Assembly (NCBI RefSeq): GCF_000471905.2
Contig: NW_006499617.1
Coordinates: 1,988,175-2,052,174, forward strand
Reading direction: 5' to 3'
DNA: 64,000 bases
From: Amborella trichopoda
Lineage: Eukaryota; Streptophyta; Magnoliopsida; Amborellales; Amborellaceae
In this document: positions 53,542 through 63,667 of the stretch, one piece after another
Layout: each line of letters starts with the position of its first letter
How positions within the stretch are numbered: the stretch's first letter is position 1
Notes under the pieces: generated by a model
What the model saw: only the letters and a program-made list of their open reading frames with translations
What the model was told of the DNA's origin: nothing
Databases searched by the model: none
Position numbers and translations under genes: made by a program

Positions 53542-55150
53542 ATGGCCGAAGGCGTACGCTGGCTTGGAGGTCTTGAGATTCCTACATTGCTCATAAGACA
53601 AAATAACCATATATCACAAAAAGTCTTGGTAGGAGAGGTATGTACACATGTTCAAATGCTTAATCAATTTATTTTTTAATATTTGAAATCACAAATTCTA
53701 TTTCAAGAACAGGCTAAGGCCCTCAGGTTTGATGAGAAGGTCATTGCACTAAGTTTATGGCATTTATGTAGCAATACTTAAATTGACTTGGTCACGAGAT
53801 CGGGGTTGTATCCTCTAACCATGGTTGCTATGACTCACAAGGACCGTGGCACATTGGCTATTATTGTAGAGAGGTAACATGCAAAGAAGAACACCGGACA
53901 CTTCAACGTAGACGTTGGAAAGATGATGCCTGCTCTTGAATATGCATCAAGAATTCTCTGGTTAGACAAGTGTACCTATAACTTTTATGAGAGTGGACAA
54001 CTGGGGGGAATTTATTGTCCAGATGCTAGGAGAGCTGCCATAAGGTACTAACTATTCTACTATTTGGCTGACATGGTTGAGGATGAAGTTTAGTCAGTTT
54101 CCACACAACTGTAACCGGCACACCCTATTATGACACACTCGTGCCTACATCATGTATCTAGTCATCTACACAATCTTTGCAGATTCTACAGACAGTACGG
54201 TGTTTATATTATATTTGTAGCTTTTTGAGGATATCGACACTGTTGGTCAGTATGCATGGGAAGCAACTGCCTTAGCTTATTTGTTTTGATCCTTGTCAAA
54301 GATTGTTTGTCCTGATCACCACCACCTAAGTGGATCAACTACTCTTTTGCTAGTAATGTTATTATTTAAATGCTTTGATAGATATTTAAAGCTTTTGATA
54401 GATATTTGATTGTATTTTATATATATATATATACATGCATTCCAGTGTTGGCCATACGAGCACTTCAAATTGTTGTGCCCAAATCCCAAAGTCATCCAGG
54501 CAAGGCTCCCTAGATCCCTCAGGTGGGCCCCTCCTAGAGAATGAGATAATGCTCATAACTTTCGTCTCGTGGGCTGCCAAGAAACCGATAATACACGGAT
54601 AAATGATGTTAATATAGAAAAAATTTTCATTGGCCTTGTTTATTTAAATTTTAATAATTTTTTGTGCAGGTTATTTACTGTAAATTTTCTTCTTCTTTTT
54701 TTGTGATAGGCCATATGGACCCCTAATGATGATTTCCCTTATTTAGGAGTGGAATCCCAGGAGGACAGTGAGTATTGCATTCAGGTTGGGGAGACTAATT
54801 ATGTCACATGTTCCTCATATGCAGACACATTTGTGAGGGGTACATGACAAATCATGTACTTTGACAGTTTGGGCACCACCAAAGGTTACTGGCAGATCCC
54901 TTGCAATGGGAGAGGAGGGAGAGGAAGGGAAGGAGGCCTTAAAACTGGGGAGAAGTGGTTTGAGCTCAAATAGAGATGTGGCAGAGCAGGCTAGGTTATA
55001 TATGAGACACCGATGGGGACATGTTTAATGGGAAACAGACTCAAGAATACATCGAGTGGTACGCGCTAAGGACTAGGCCCCTAATCCATAACCTATATAG
55101 ACCCTGTCCATCAAGATTCATGCCTCAAGGTTATCACGATGAGGATTGAA
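53542..55150 (+). pseudogene. Decayed plant mobile domain (MAIN-like) gene inside the MULE
   Basis: After an acceptor-like TTTTTCACAG, an exon at 53542-53637 reads MAEGVRWLGGLE then a GTATGT donor. The next exon starts at 53713 and matches the N-terminal PMD pattern: SGLYPLTMVAMTHKDRGTLA, then an FNVDVGKMMPALEYA segment where the family has FHLPxGExTxTLEDV. Later pieces in other frames fit the rest of the domain: HTRAYIMYLVIYTIFAD near 54140, DIDTVGQYAWEATALAYL near 54230, WPYEHFKLLCPNP near 54450 and WTPNDDFPYLG near 54720. The second exon has at least two in-frame stops, one where the family has Trp after the ER of its ERW motif. PMD genes occur both as host genes (MAIN, MAIL1) and in MULEs; its position between MULE ends favours the latter. 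Confidence 0.7.
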
Positions 55151-55293
55151 TGGTAAGATTAATTTAGAACTCTCACTGTTTTATTCTCATATCGATCTAT
55201 TCGTAAGGGTCTTTAATTTTATATGTCTAAGTAGTCTATTTTCATATGACTTGATGCAGTTGAGGGACATTAGCTATACAACACAACTTTTAC

Positions 55294-56392
55294 GATGAAA
55301 ATCTGACAGATCTTCCGACGAAGATCTCTCGGATCTTGACACCGTAAATTGATAAGAATGATGTGGTAGAGAAAGTGGGAAAAATCAAATTCAGATCTGA
55401 GGTCAGATCTGCCCGGAAACGAGCATATCCACTCTCAGATCTGTGGTAGAGCCAATATGATCCAAAACATCAAAACATGATTTTAAAGCAAACAAATCAA
55501 AATAAATCAAAATAAAATCAGAAACAGTAAAAGGAGAAGAAAGAAAGAGAAGGAAACAATACCAAATTGGATCGGATGGCCCGGGACTCCGAAGCCTTCG
55601 AGCGCTCGCCCGTATCAGAACCAGCGTCCTATTTGCCTCTATGATTTGAATGTTGACTAGCAGATCCCTGATTTCAAAGGGTTGTTGTGCCCTGAGGATG
55701 GATTTGAAATAGGGTTGTTGTGCCCTAGAGATCTAAGGTTTCAGGCTTAGGGTTAGAGATAGGTTTTTTCTCAGTTAGAAGTCTATCTAGGGTTTCAATC
55801 TTCATCTCTAAGTTTTTTCCACGAGATCATAAAAAAGAGATTTTATAAGGGCCAAGGATCTGTTGGAAAGGATATCTGCCCATAACCAACAGATCCTCCA
55901 ACCAAAAATTTCATTTTGGGGGTACGGATCCTAGTGTCACCCAAATAAAAGGGTAAAAACCTTCCAAAACAGCAATAAATCGAAGCCTTATGGAAAATTT
56001 CCAATTTGGGACAAAAGGGCTTGGGCGACACTAGTGGTGTCACCCAGGTCTAGACGACACTCCTATTGTTGCAGAGTGTCGCCCAAACCAAAAGTTGTCC
56101 AAATTGAATTTTTTTTTTCACTTTATTGTGTTCTTCAGCCTCTTGTGAAGCTCTCAGAGAAAATTTGGGTCAAAAAGGATTTTTCTATTATTTTTAATGA
56201 TATTTTTGGTAAAGCAGGGCGTTTGCAAGATTCTGAGTCAAAATAGGGTATTTGTAGGATTCTTGGTAGACAAACTGGTTCTGGGTCATAGGGTAGGCTG
56301 TGTGGACTATGGATTTGGTTTACTAAGATAAGTATGGTCTTAAGGGTTCAAAAAACCACAGGATTTGCCAAATTTAAAATGGGGTGTCTACA
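55294..56392 (-). repeat. LTR of the LARD-like element (3' LTR on the minus strand)
   Basis: Shares with 59221-60323 the words ACAGATCTTCCG, CTCGGATCTTGACACC, GTGGTAGAGAAAGTGGG, GGTTGTTGTGCCCTA, GAGATTTTATAAGGGCCAAGG and GTGTCTACA. It contains two of the GACACTAGTGTC-type palindromes. Confidence 0.8.
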
Positions 56393-57079
56393 GTTGCCCC
56401 TATTTGGCACTCCCTGTCCGTCGAGTCACAAGTGAGTGGCAAAGAAGTAGACACTTTAGCGTTCCATGTCCTTTGAGGGATAGGTGAACGTCAAAGATAA
56501 TGCAAACATTTTTAAACTTCTTCCTGACGTCATATGGTCGGAGAGCGCACCAACTAGTCCCTCCAAGTCATTGCGCTCACCGAGCTCACCCACCTAGGGC
56601 ATTTTTCCTTCTAGGGCTTTTGGCGTGAGATGTCGGTGAGTTACACAAGCTTGAAACTCGAGTTGGATTTTCTGGTCATGCCACTTAACTTCAAGGGTTT
56701 CACAGTTTGAATTTTTACCCCTGGCATCTTCTATGATCTCCTTAGGGTTTATTAAGGTTGTCTATAGGAAAGGTTTTCTATAGAAAGAGACATCTCGAGC
56801 CGATTCTGAATAGAGAGACGAGGCAGCAACGCGACAATCACGGCAACGCGTTAATCATCATATACGGGTGTCCAAGCTCCTTTGTTTTAAAATTTGTTTT
56901 AGAATTTTTTAAATTAGGGGGAGATTTGAAATAGAACCCAGAGCAAGGACAGGCTACGATTTTAATAAGAAATTAAAGTCTTTGAAAACACAGGACATAT
57001 AGTGAAATTTTTGAAAAGAGAAAGATATTTCAAAAAACAAGGTTGGTTTACAGTTTTAACTCCTCCAACCATAAAGTCC

Positions 57080-57700
57080 TCTAAGCAGTTTAGCGTCATG
57101 CAGCGATGGACCACACACCCGACCTTTTTATGTCATACGAGGATAGACGGAATACACCCGACCCTTTTACATCATATGAGGATAGACGGAACATACCTGA
57201 CCTTTTACATCATAAGAGACTAAATGGAATACACCCAACCTTTTATGTCATATGGGGCTAGATGTTACCTGCCTCGGCTCTTTTACGTCGTACGAGTTTG
57301 ACGTTGAGCTGGATACACCCGAACTTTTACGTCATACGGGGATAGACAGAATACACTTGACCTTTTACGCCATACGGGGCTAGATGGAATACACCCGACC
57401 TTTTACGTCATACCGAGCTAGATGGTACCTGCCTCCGCTCTTTTATGTCGCACGAGTTTAAAGTTGAACTGGATACACCCGACCTTTATCGTCATACGGG
57501 GTTAGACAGAATATACCCGACCTTTATCATCATACGGGGATAGACATTACCTGCCTCGGCTCTTTTACATCGCACGAGTTTGTCTTTGAACAGGATACAC
57601 CCGACCTTTCACGTCATATGGGGCTAGACGATACTTGTCTCGGCTCTTTTACGTGGCACGAGTTTGACGTTTTTCCTGTCTCAACTCTTTTATGTCGCAT
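57080..57700. repeat. Minisatellite in the interior of the LARD-like element
   Basis: About a dozen units of 38-45 bp built on ACACCCGACCTTTTACGTCA and TACGGGGCTAGACGG, interleaved with a second unit TTACCTGCCTCGGCTCTTTT plus ACGTCGCACGAGTTTGA. The two unit types are related in their TTTTACGTC core. Non-coding. Confidence 0.85.
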
Positions 57701-58024
57701 GAGTTTGATGTTTTTTTAATTGGATTTTGGTTGGCAGTTTAAGTTCGTACTGCCGATGAGCATTTTCTTTTTTCTTTTATGTATATTTTTTATTTTTTCG
57801 GGAAAATTGGTTGGCAGTTTAAGCTCATGCCATCGAGGAGTGTTTTCTTTTTTATTTTTTGAAATTTGCTTTTGGAAATTTGGTTGGCAGTTGAGGCTTG
57901 TGCCACTAAGGCGTGTTTGAAAATTAATTAAAATGTTTGAAAAGAAAAATCGTAAAACTCATGACATAACCAAAATTGATCCCCGGATGACCTCACAAAT
58001 GAGCGGGGGCTTTTTTTGACAAAA

Positions 58025-58970
58025 GGTTTTGGGCAACACTGGTGGTGTCGCCCATGTCTGGGCGACAAGGCTGGTGTCGCCCATGTCTGGGCGACACGGC
58101 TGGTGTCGCCCAAGAGAAAAAATATATATATTATTTTTTATTTACGTGTTTTGCTAGGAATCAAAAAAACAAGTTTTTACAAAAAAGAACTCGTGTCGCC
58201 CTCACAGGCCCATATAAAAAAAATATCTAAATTTTTTTTTTTATGGAAAATGGGATTTAAGCAGGGAAAAATAGAAAATGGCATGGAAGATTTGGGCAAC
58301 ACCAGTGGTGTCGCCCTCACAAGCTGGGCAACACGTCTCGTGTCACCCAAGGAAATTTTCTTTTCTTTTTTTTATTTTTTATTTTTTTTTGTGTGTTTTG
58401 GCTGAGATGAGAGGGGTTGTTTTTCAAAAAAATTATGGGCGACACTAGTGGTGCCGCCCGATCGACACTCAGCCTGGATACGAAATTGGGGGACACCATG
58501 CTTGTCGCCTAGACCACCGACCTCTAAAATTGAAGTTTATCGTTTTGGAAGGTCTTAGGGTTATCTAAATCTTCTGTTGGCTGAAGTGGAAATCTGCAGG
58601 ACGAGTTTTGGGTGAGATTTTCCTTAAAGTCCACCTCCTTCCCATTCTTCTCTCATCTTTCAATCTCTTCTTTTTTCTTCCCATCTTCATCGTATTGGCG
58701 GGCATTTACCGGCGTCTTCATAACCAGGTCACGCGAGGTGACCTATTCATCCAGGGCAGTGTCCTAATTTTGCAGGTATATTATTGAACTCAATTTTGCT
58801 TTATTTTTTCCCCTGCAACTCAATTTTTCTTTTGGTTTTTGCTCTTAGATCCCATATTTTTGCAACAAATGTTCACTGAAAAAGGCCCGAACTGAACCGG
58901 GAGGATCTGAGTTGGGCGACACTGGTGGTGTCACCCACACAGGCTGGGCGGCACCACTAGTGTCGCCCTG
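58025..58970. repeat. Dispersed GGGCGACAC...GTGTCGCCC palindromes
   Basis: Near-perfect inverted repeats occur at about 58031-58112 (three in a row), 58192, 58287-58350 (two), 58437 and 58914-58970 (two), with further copies in the LTRs at about 56023, 56050, 59878 and 59980. Arms GGGCGACAC and GTGTCGCCC enclose short loops such as TAGTG, TGGTG or GGCTG. Confidence 0.85.
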
Positions 58971-59220
58971 GTCAATTTGCCCCTGAGGGCTCCGGGGTCC
59001 TGGGCTTCTGTTATGTGACCTGTTAGGGTGATTTTGGCTCCTGTTTTCTGCAGATTTGAGACTATGAACACATAGCCGGTGTCTGTCCTCCTCTATCAAT
59101 GACGGTTGTATCTACTGCTCTAGGACTGGGATATGCCAATGACACTACCCGACCTCGAGACATCAATTATTATCTCTGGGTTTTAGACGAGTTGTCGTCC
59201 TTTGATTGGGTGATTGTTTA

Positions 59221-60323
59221 TGATGCAAATATGACAGATCTTCCGGTGAAGATCTCTCGGATCTTGACACCTTAAACTGATGAAAATAAAGTGGTAGAGA
59301 AAGTGGGACAAATCGAATTCAGATCTGAGGCAAAATCTACCCGAAAACGAGTAGATCTTCTCTCAGATCTGTGGCAGAGCTAGCATGATCCAAGACATTA
59401 AAAACACGAATTCAAAGGAATGAACAGATAAAAATAAAATAAAATAGAAATAAGAAGAAGAAGGAAATGGTAATAAACAATACCAAACGGGGTCGGATGG
59501 CCCGAGACTCCCGAGCCTTCGAGGGCTCACCCATATCAGAACCAGCATCCTCTTTGCCTCTCTGATTCGAATGTTGACCGGCAGATCTCTGGTTTCAAAG
59601 GGTTGTTGTGCCCTAAGGATGATTTAGAACTAGGGTTGTTGTGCCCTAGAGATCTAAGGTTTTTAGGCTTAGGCGTAGGGTTAGGGTTTTTCTTTTTGAC
59701 GAAGTCTCAAGAGGTCTCTCTAGGGTTTCAATCTTCCTCCCTAACTTTCTCCCAAAAGGTCCCTTTGAATGGCCACGAAAAAGAGATTTTATAAGGGCCA
59801 AGGATTTGTTGGGAAGGATATCTTTCCATAACCAACAGATTCTCTAGCCAAAAATTCCTATTTTGGGGGTCCGGATCTGGGCGACCGCCTAGTGTCGCCT
59901 AAATAAAAGTGGCAAAAATCTTCAAAAAAGGTAAGAAATCCATTCCGAAAGGGAAATTTCAGTTTGGGCTAAAAAGGGCTAGTGTTGCCCAAGTCTAGGC
60001 GCCACTTCTAGTGTCGCCTAAACCAAATTTTTTTCAAATTGAATTTTTCATTTTATGTGTGTTCTTCATCGTCTTATGAAGCTCTCAGAGAAAATTTGGG
60101 TCAAAAAGGAGTTTTTTACTATTTTTAATAATTATTTTGGTAAAATATGGCATTTAAAGGATTCTGGGTCAAAACAGGACATCTGCAGGGTTCTAGGTAA
60201 GCAGATTGGTTCTGAGTCACAGGGTAGGCTGTGTAAACTATGGAATTGGGTTTACTAAGATAGTATGGTCTTAAAGGTTTAGGAAACCACAGAATTTGCC
60301 AAGTTTAAAATGCAGTGTCTACA
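59221..60323 (-). repeat. LTR of the LARD-like element (5' LTR on the minus strand)
   Basis: See 55294-56392 for shared landmarks. Begins TGATGCAAAT and ends TGTCTACA on the plus strand. It is followed directly by MULE sequence (AAGTTACACCTTCATAACGG). Confidence 0.8.
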
Positions 60324-60344
60324 AAGTTACACCTTCATAACGGT

Positions 60345-60992
60345 CACTCTTAATGGGGCTTTCTATCAAATTGATGTCGTCGATATGGTGTTTGATTTCT
60401 AAATCATACTCATCTTCTATGCCAATTCTAGTACCTTCACTCTAAACTACTTGCTTTAGTATAGATTCGTGGGTTTCACTGTCGAAAAAATATTAGAAGA
60501 ACAAGTGAGAATTATCAATGATCCTAACCCATAAAATCCGTACTAAAAATATTGTCAAATAAAAAATTAATACATTTTATAAAAAACTTCTTACATGGCC
60601 AATCTTGATGGACCATTCTCGGCTAGTATTAGTGGTCGATATTCTGTGGAGTCCAACTAAATAGGTTTGTTTGATAAGTACCTAACAATGGGGGGAGGCC
60701 TTTTCAACATATTTGCAATGTCATCATCATCACTAATACGTAACATATTCATGTTATTTGGTAACTCTAGGTCATTATACCTAATAGCCACGATTCTTGA
60801 GGCATAATTTGTTTCTTTTGACAAGTGAGCCTTTGGTTGGTCAAATGAACCGACTCGCTTAAAAAATGTAACCTTAAAGTCCCTAACATCATAGAAAAGA
60901 CTCTCATCATTAGAATTCCTCTTGAAAGAACCACCAAAGTATGAAGCGATTTTCATTTTATCATCACCCATTATTGGAGCGTGCAAGCCCAA
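60345..60992 (-). pseudogene. MULE transposase N-terminal fragment
   Basis: 60657-60992 encodes 111 residues with the N-terminal pattern of plant MULE transposases: KMKIASYFGGSF near residue 12, an acidic NSNDESLFYD stretch, RIVAIRYNDLELPNNMNML, and SDDDDIANML. After a stop, further minus-strand pieces (EDEYDLEIKHHIDDINLIES near 60370-60430) fit the acidic linker that follows. The catalytic DDE domain and zinc finger are not found; the LARD-like element begins at 60323. It is probably truncated by that insertion, with the remainder lost. Confidence 0.6.
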
Positions 60993-61442
60993 TCACTGCT
61001 GAGATCTCCAATTTTAAATGGAAACAAATATAAAATGAAAATATTTGGGATCAATAACACATTGGAAGATAGCAATGCAGGTATAAAGGTTTGAAAATAT
61101 TTATACATAATGAGGAGGAAGCATTATAGAGGGACACTAGAATGCCAAACAAAAGCCACAATATAAATATAGATCTGAAACTTATTTATGCAATATTTTA
61201 AATAAAAAAATCCAATGGCCAACCCAACTGCATCAAGTACTATGGAAAAAAGTACATAATATTTTATACAAAATGTTGTCACCACACATCCAAGGGAATA
61301 TAACTAAATGCTTGACGATTTTGAGGACATACCTGTAAATTGGTGTTAGAGTGTATATTTGACACTCACTGATTCAAAAATAGCTCTCAAGGACCTCGTT
61401 CAGAGATTGAGAAATAGAAGGAGAGTATAGCAAATGGATGAG

Positions 61443-61446
<4 letters not shown>

Positions 61447-61478
<32 letters not shown>
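61447..61478. repeat. (GA)n microsatellite
   Basis: Perfect GA run of about 32 bp, then GAAAGAGAGAGG. It mirrors the CT run near the left MULE end. Confidence 0.95.
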
Positions 61479-61487
<9 letters not shown>

Positions 61488-61724
61488 GAGGCTAAGGAAG
61501 AGAGGGGTGGGATTAGAGAGTGTGATGGATGGGAAGATATCATTTGGGTTTGGGAAGGAGAAAACCATAGAAGGAGAAAACCGTGGGAAGTTGGTTAGAA
61601 ACAATCGCGATTGTTTTATGACCATTATTACTATATAATACTTCAACGTCAATTAGGATCGTGATAATTTTAAATAACCATCGGGTTTTTTAATTATCGT
61701 GAATCTATATTTCGAACCATAACG

Positions 61725-61969
61725 GTTCTTTAAGTATCATGATACTTATCATAACGATCACGGCATTTTAAGTACCTTGATACCTCAAAATATTAAGATC
61801 ATCACGGCATTGAGTCTACTAAATGCCTTCCCGGTCATATGACTACCGTGAAGGTTATTTTGGCCCAAAAAAAATACAAAATGTAAAAAAAATATATGGA
61901 CGAGGTTTAAAAAAGTATGGTTTTATTTCCAATAAGACAAAAACTAAGGTATATTACTAATAACTTCTC
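61725..61969 (-). repeat. Right terminal inverted repeat of the MULE
   Basis: Reverse complement of 51424-51672 with scattered differences and small indels. The outer end is ATTACTAATAACTTCTC. Confidence 0.7.
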
Positions 61970-62408
61970 TTCTTCTTCTTTTTTTTTAAGCTTATCTAAT
62001 GTTTTCTACTGTCTTTCTGAATCCCTATCTAATAAACCTCTAGTTTAATTTTTATTTTATTTTATTTCCCTTTTTAGATCAGTGATCCAGACGATTCAAG
62101 AAGGATCAAGATCGCCGATCCAACCGATCTCAACTGATCGCCGATCCAACCGATCTCAACTGGGATTGGGGTGGATGATCCGCCCCACTTATCCATTTTA
62201 TTATACATTGGCCAAAACCAAAACGACTGATCCATCCACACTCCAATGCCCGAAAATAAATCCCCAAATCCAACTAATTACATTTTTCATTCACCTTATA
62301 TTTAAGACCTCATATCTCTATGCCCTCTCTCAAACACAATTTGTTAGGAACACAAAACAATGTTATCAACAAACATTATTCTCAAGATTGACAACTAAGA
62401 CGCAATTA
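61970..62408. other. Intergenic stretch downstream of the Kazal gene
   Basis: AT-rich. It contains a direct duplication of about 27 bp, GATCGCCGATCCAACCGATC plus TCAACT, near 62112-62163. Should include the 3' UTR of the minus-strand Kazal gene toward 62400. No gene is seen. Confidence 0.5.
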
Positions 62409-62786
62409 TCAAAGAATCCCCATTATAACAAAGAGCCCTAAAACGATGTGCCAAACCATGTGAACCAGCAAAAGGCCCTGACCATAAAGGAGCCCGCTAC
62501 CTCCGTTGCCCACCTCGCAAAACCCCGACCTCAAAACCACGGCATCAGAGCACAAAGCATCAGCGCACCCACACCAATAAGTCACGCCATTGGACCCGCA
62601 CACTGGGTCCGGTCTAAAGCAGGTCACAGGGCACAATGTGGGTTCGGTTTGGGCACAGACTCGGCTGGAACCCCCGCTATCGGGGTTTGCGAGCTCGGTC
62701 GAATTGTCCACCATAAACGAAGCCTGAGAGAGAGCGAAGAGGAAGAAGCTTGGGAGGAGGAGGAATAGGGTCTGGATTCCGGCCAT
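62409..62786 (-). CDS. Kazal-type serine protease inhibitor family protein
   Basis: A complete 125-residue single-exon frame. Residues 1-22 (MAGIQTLFLLLPSFFLFALS...) form a signal peptide. Residues 44-90 hold eight cysteines (44, 52, 56, 63, 72, 74, 79, 90) with the Kazal-like DPVCGSNGVTYWCGC core. Then comes the plant family's FCEVGNGGSG, and residues 100-125 (GQGLLLVHMVWHIVLGLFVI) form a hydrophobic tail that could be a membrane or GPI anchor. The layout and length match the small plant family annotated as Kazal-type inhibitors in Arabidopsis. It is predicted to enter the secretory pathway; the target protease is unknown. The start fits the signal peptide; the CT-rich upstream region (minus strand, 62790-62880) looks like a 5' UTR. 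No defects seen. Confidence 0.9.
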   Translation of the reverse strand: MAGIQTLFLLLPSFFLFALSQASFMVDNSTELANPDSGGSSRVCAQTEPTLCPVTCFRPDPVCGSNGVTYWCGCADALCSDAVVLRSGFCEVGNGGSGLLYGQGLLLVHMVWHIVLGLFVIMGIL

Positions 62787-63068
62787 GGAGATGGCCGGAA
62801 TTTGCAGAGGACGCCAAGAGAGATAGCTGGAGAATTAGGCGTGAAGAAAGGGAGAGGTCGGTATTTGTTCTTTTTTGGTATTGCAAGTTTGGTTGGGTGA
62901 GAAAAGCAAAGAATGTTTGGAGGCCTGATGATCCAGGTGGGATGCCTCGTGGGTTTCGGTTGTCACTTTATTCCTATTCGACTAGCACATTCCAATTATT
63001 GCTCTAACGGTGACTAGACAATTTGAAATTAATCTCTCGACATTGAGAATAGGCACCACACTTTTACT
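62787..63068 (-). promoter_or_regulatory. Upstream region of the Kazal gene
   Basis: About 280 bp between the start codon and the hAT MITE at 63069. On the minus strand it has a CT-rich leader (CTCTCCCTTTCTTCACGCC). No clear TATA box is seen. The MITE therefore lies close to, and may be part of, the promoter. Confidence 0.35.
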
Positions 63069-63620
63069 TAGGGGTGGCAATGGACCCAGCCCCGACCCAT
63101 ACCCGCCGGCTATATCCGGCACGGGTTTGGGTATGGGTCCAAGTTTTGAACTAACAGGTTACCTGGATGGTTTTGGGTCCGGGGACGGGTACGGGTCCTG
63201 CTATATCCGATCTGGCAGGTATCTGGACCCGAATTTTTAGTTTACCCAAAGGCCAAATCCCCAACCCTAAAATCATTTCAATATTTTTCATCTTCTCCTG
63301 GTTCTCCAAACGACCAAACCCCATCGCCATCCTCCCTCTCTCAGCTTCTTAGAGACATAGCTCTTTCTGCATCTCGAATGTCTCTCTCTCTAATCGCCCA
63401 CAACTCAAAAATCAATTCTTTGTTGTTCACTATTGTAGGATACAAAACAAGAAGCTCATAGTGAGGGTAGCAATGGACCCGACCAAACCCGGGACCCGAC
63501 GGGTACGGGTATAGGTCCAACTTTTGTACCCAACGGGTCGGGTCTACGTCCAAAACATGGACCCGAATACATTCGGGTATGGATTCAAGTCCAGCCGGAC
63601 CTGACCCATTGCCACCCCTA
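63069..63620. mobile_element. hAT-type MITE (TAGGGGTGGCAATGG ends)
   Basis: 552 bp with 15-bp inverted ends TAGGGGTGGCAATGG (63069-63083 and, reversed, ending at 63620). Flanked by CTTTTACT (63061-63068) and TTTTTACT (63621-63628), an 8-bp duplication with one mismatch. GGACCCG/CGGGTCC words fill the subterminal parts. An internal GAGGGTAGCAATGGACCCGACC near 63463 repeats the left end, suggesting one copy inside another. Non-coding. Confidence 0.88.
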
Positions 63621-63667
63621 TTTTTACTAGAGTATAATTTTTTAAAAAAAAATTGAGTTTTTTAAAA

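Larger units (their letters stand above)
55294..60323 (-). mobile_element. Non-autonomous LTR element (LARD-like), 5.0 kb
   Basis: LTRs 55294-56392 and 59221-60323 (1099 and 1103 bp) are roughly 80-85% alike by eye. On the minus strand they read TGTAGACACC...CATCA, with a CCCTTATAAAATCTC TATA-like box in each (near 55840 and 59782) and a GGGGCAAC purine tract before the LTR start at 56392, so the element is probably minus-oriented. The 2.8 kb interior has no gag or pol; it holds a minisatellite (57080-57700) and GGGCGACAC palindromes. The TGTAGACACC end recalls Tat-type LTRs. Target duplication not readable (TTTTA versus AAGTT). Divergence between the LTRs suggests an old insertion, perhaps around ten million years at usual plant rates. 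It split the host MULE. Confidence 0.75.
51424..61969. mobile_element. Mutator-like element, about 10.5 kb, with long inverted ends
   Basis: 51424-51672 and the reverse complement of 61725-61969 match over about 250 bp: GGGAAATTAT/GAGAAGTTAT, then AATATRCCTTA, a segment with AAATARCCTTCA.GGTAGT, ATATGACCG, TTAATATTTTGAGG, and AAGTATCATGA. Between them lie a decayed PMD gene (53542-55150) and, on the minus strand, a MULE transposase N-terminal fragment (60345-60992). A 5.0 kb LTR element is inserted between these. Long inverted ends plus the transposase fragment support a MULE. A 9-bp target duplication could not be read with confidence. An N gap of 623 lies near the left end. Confidence 0.65.
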
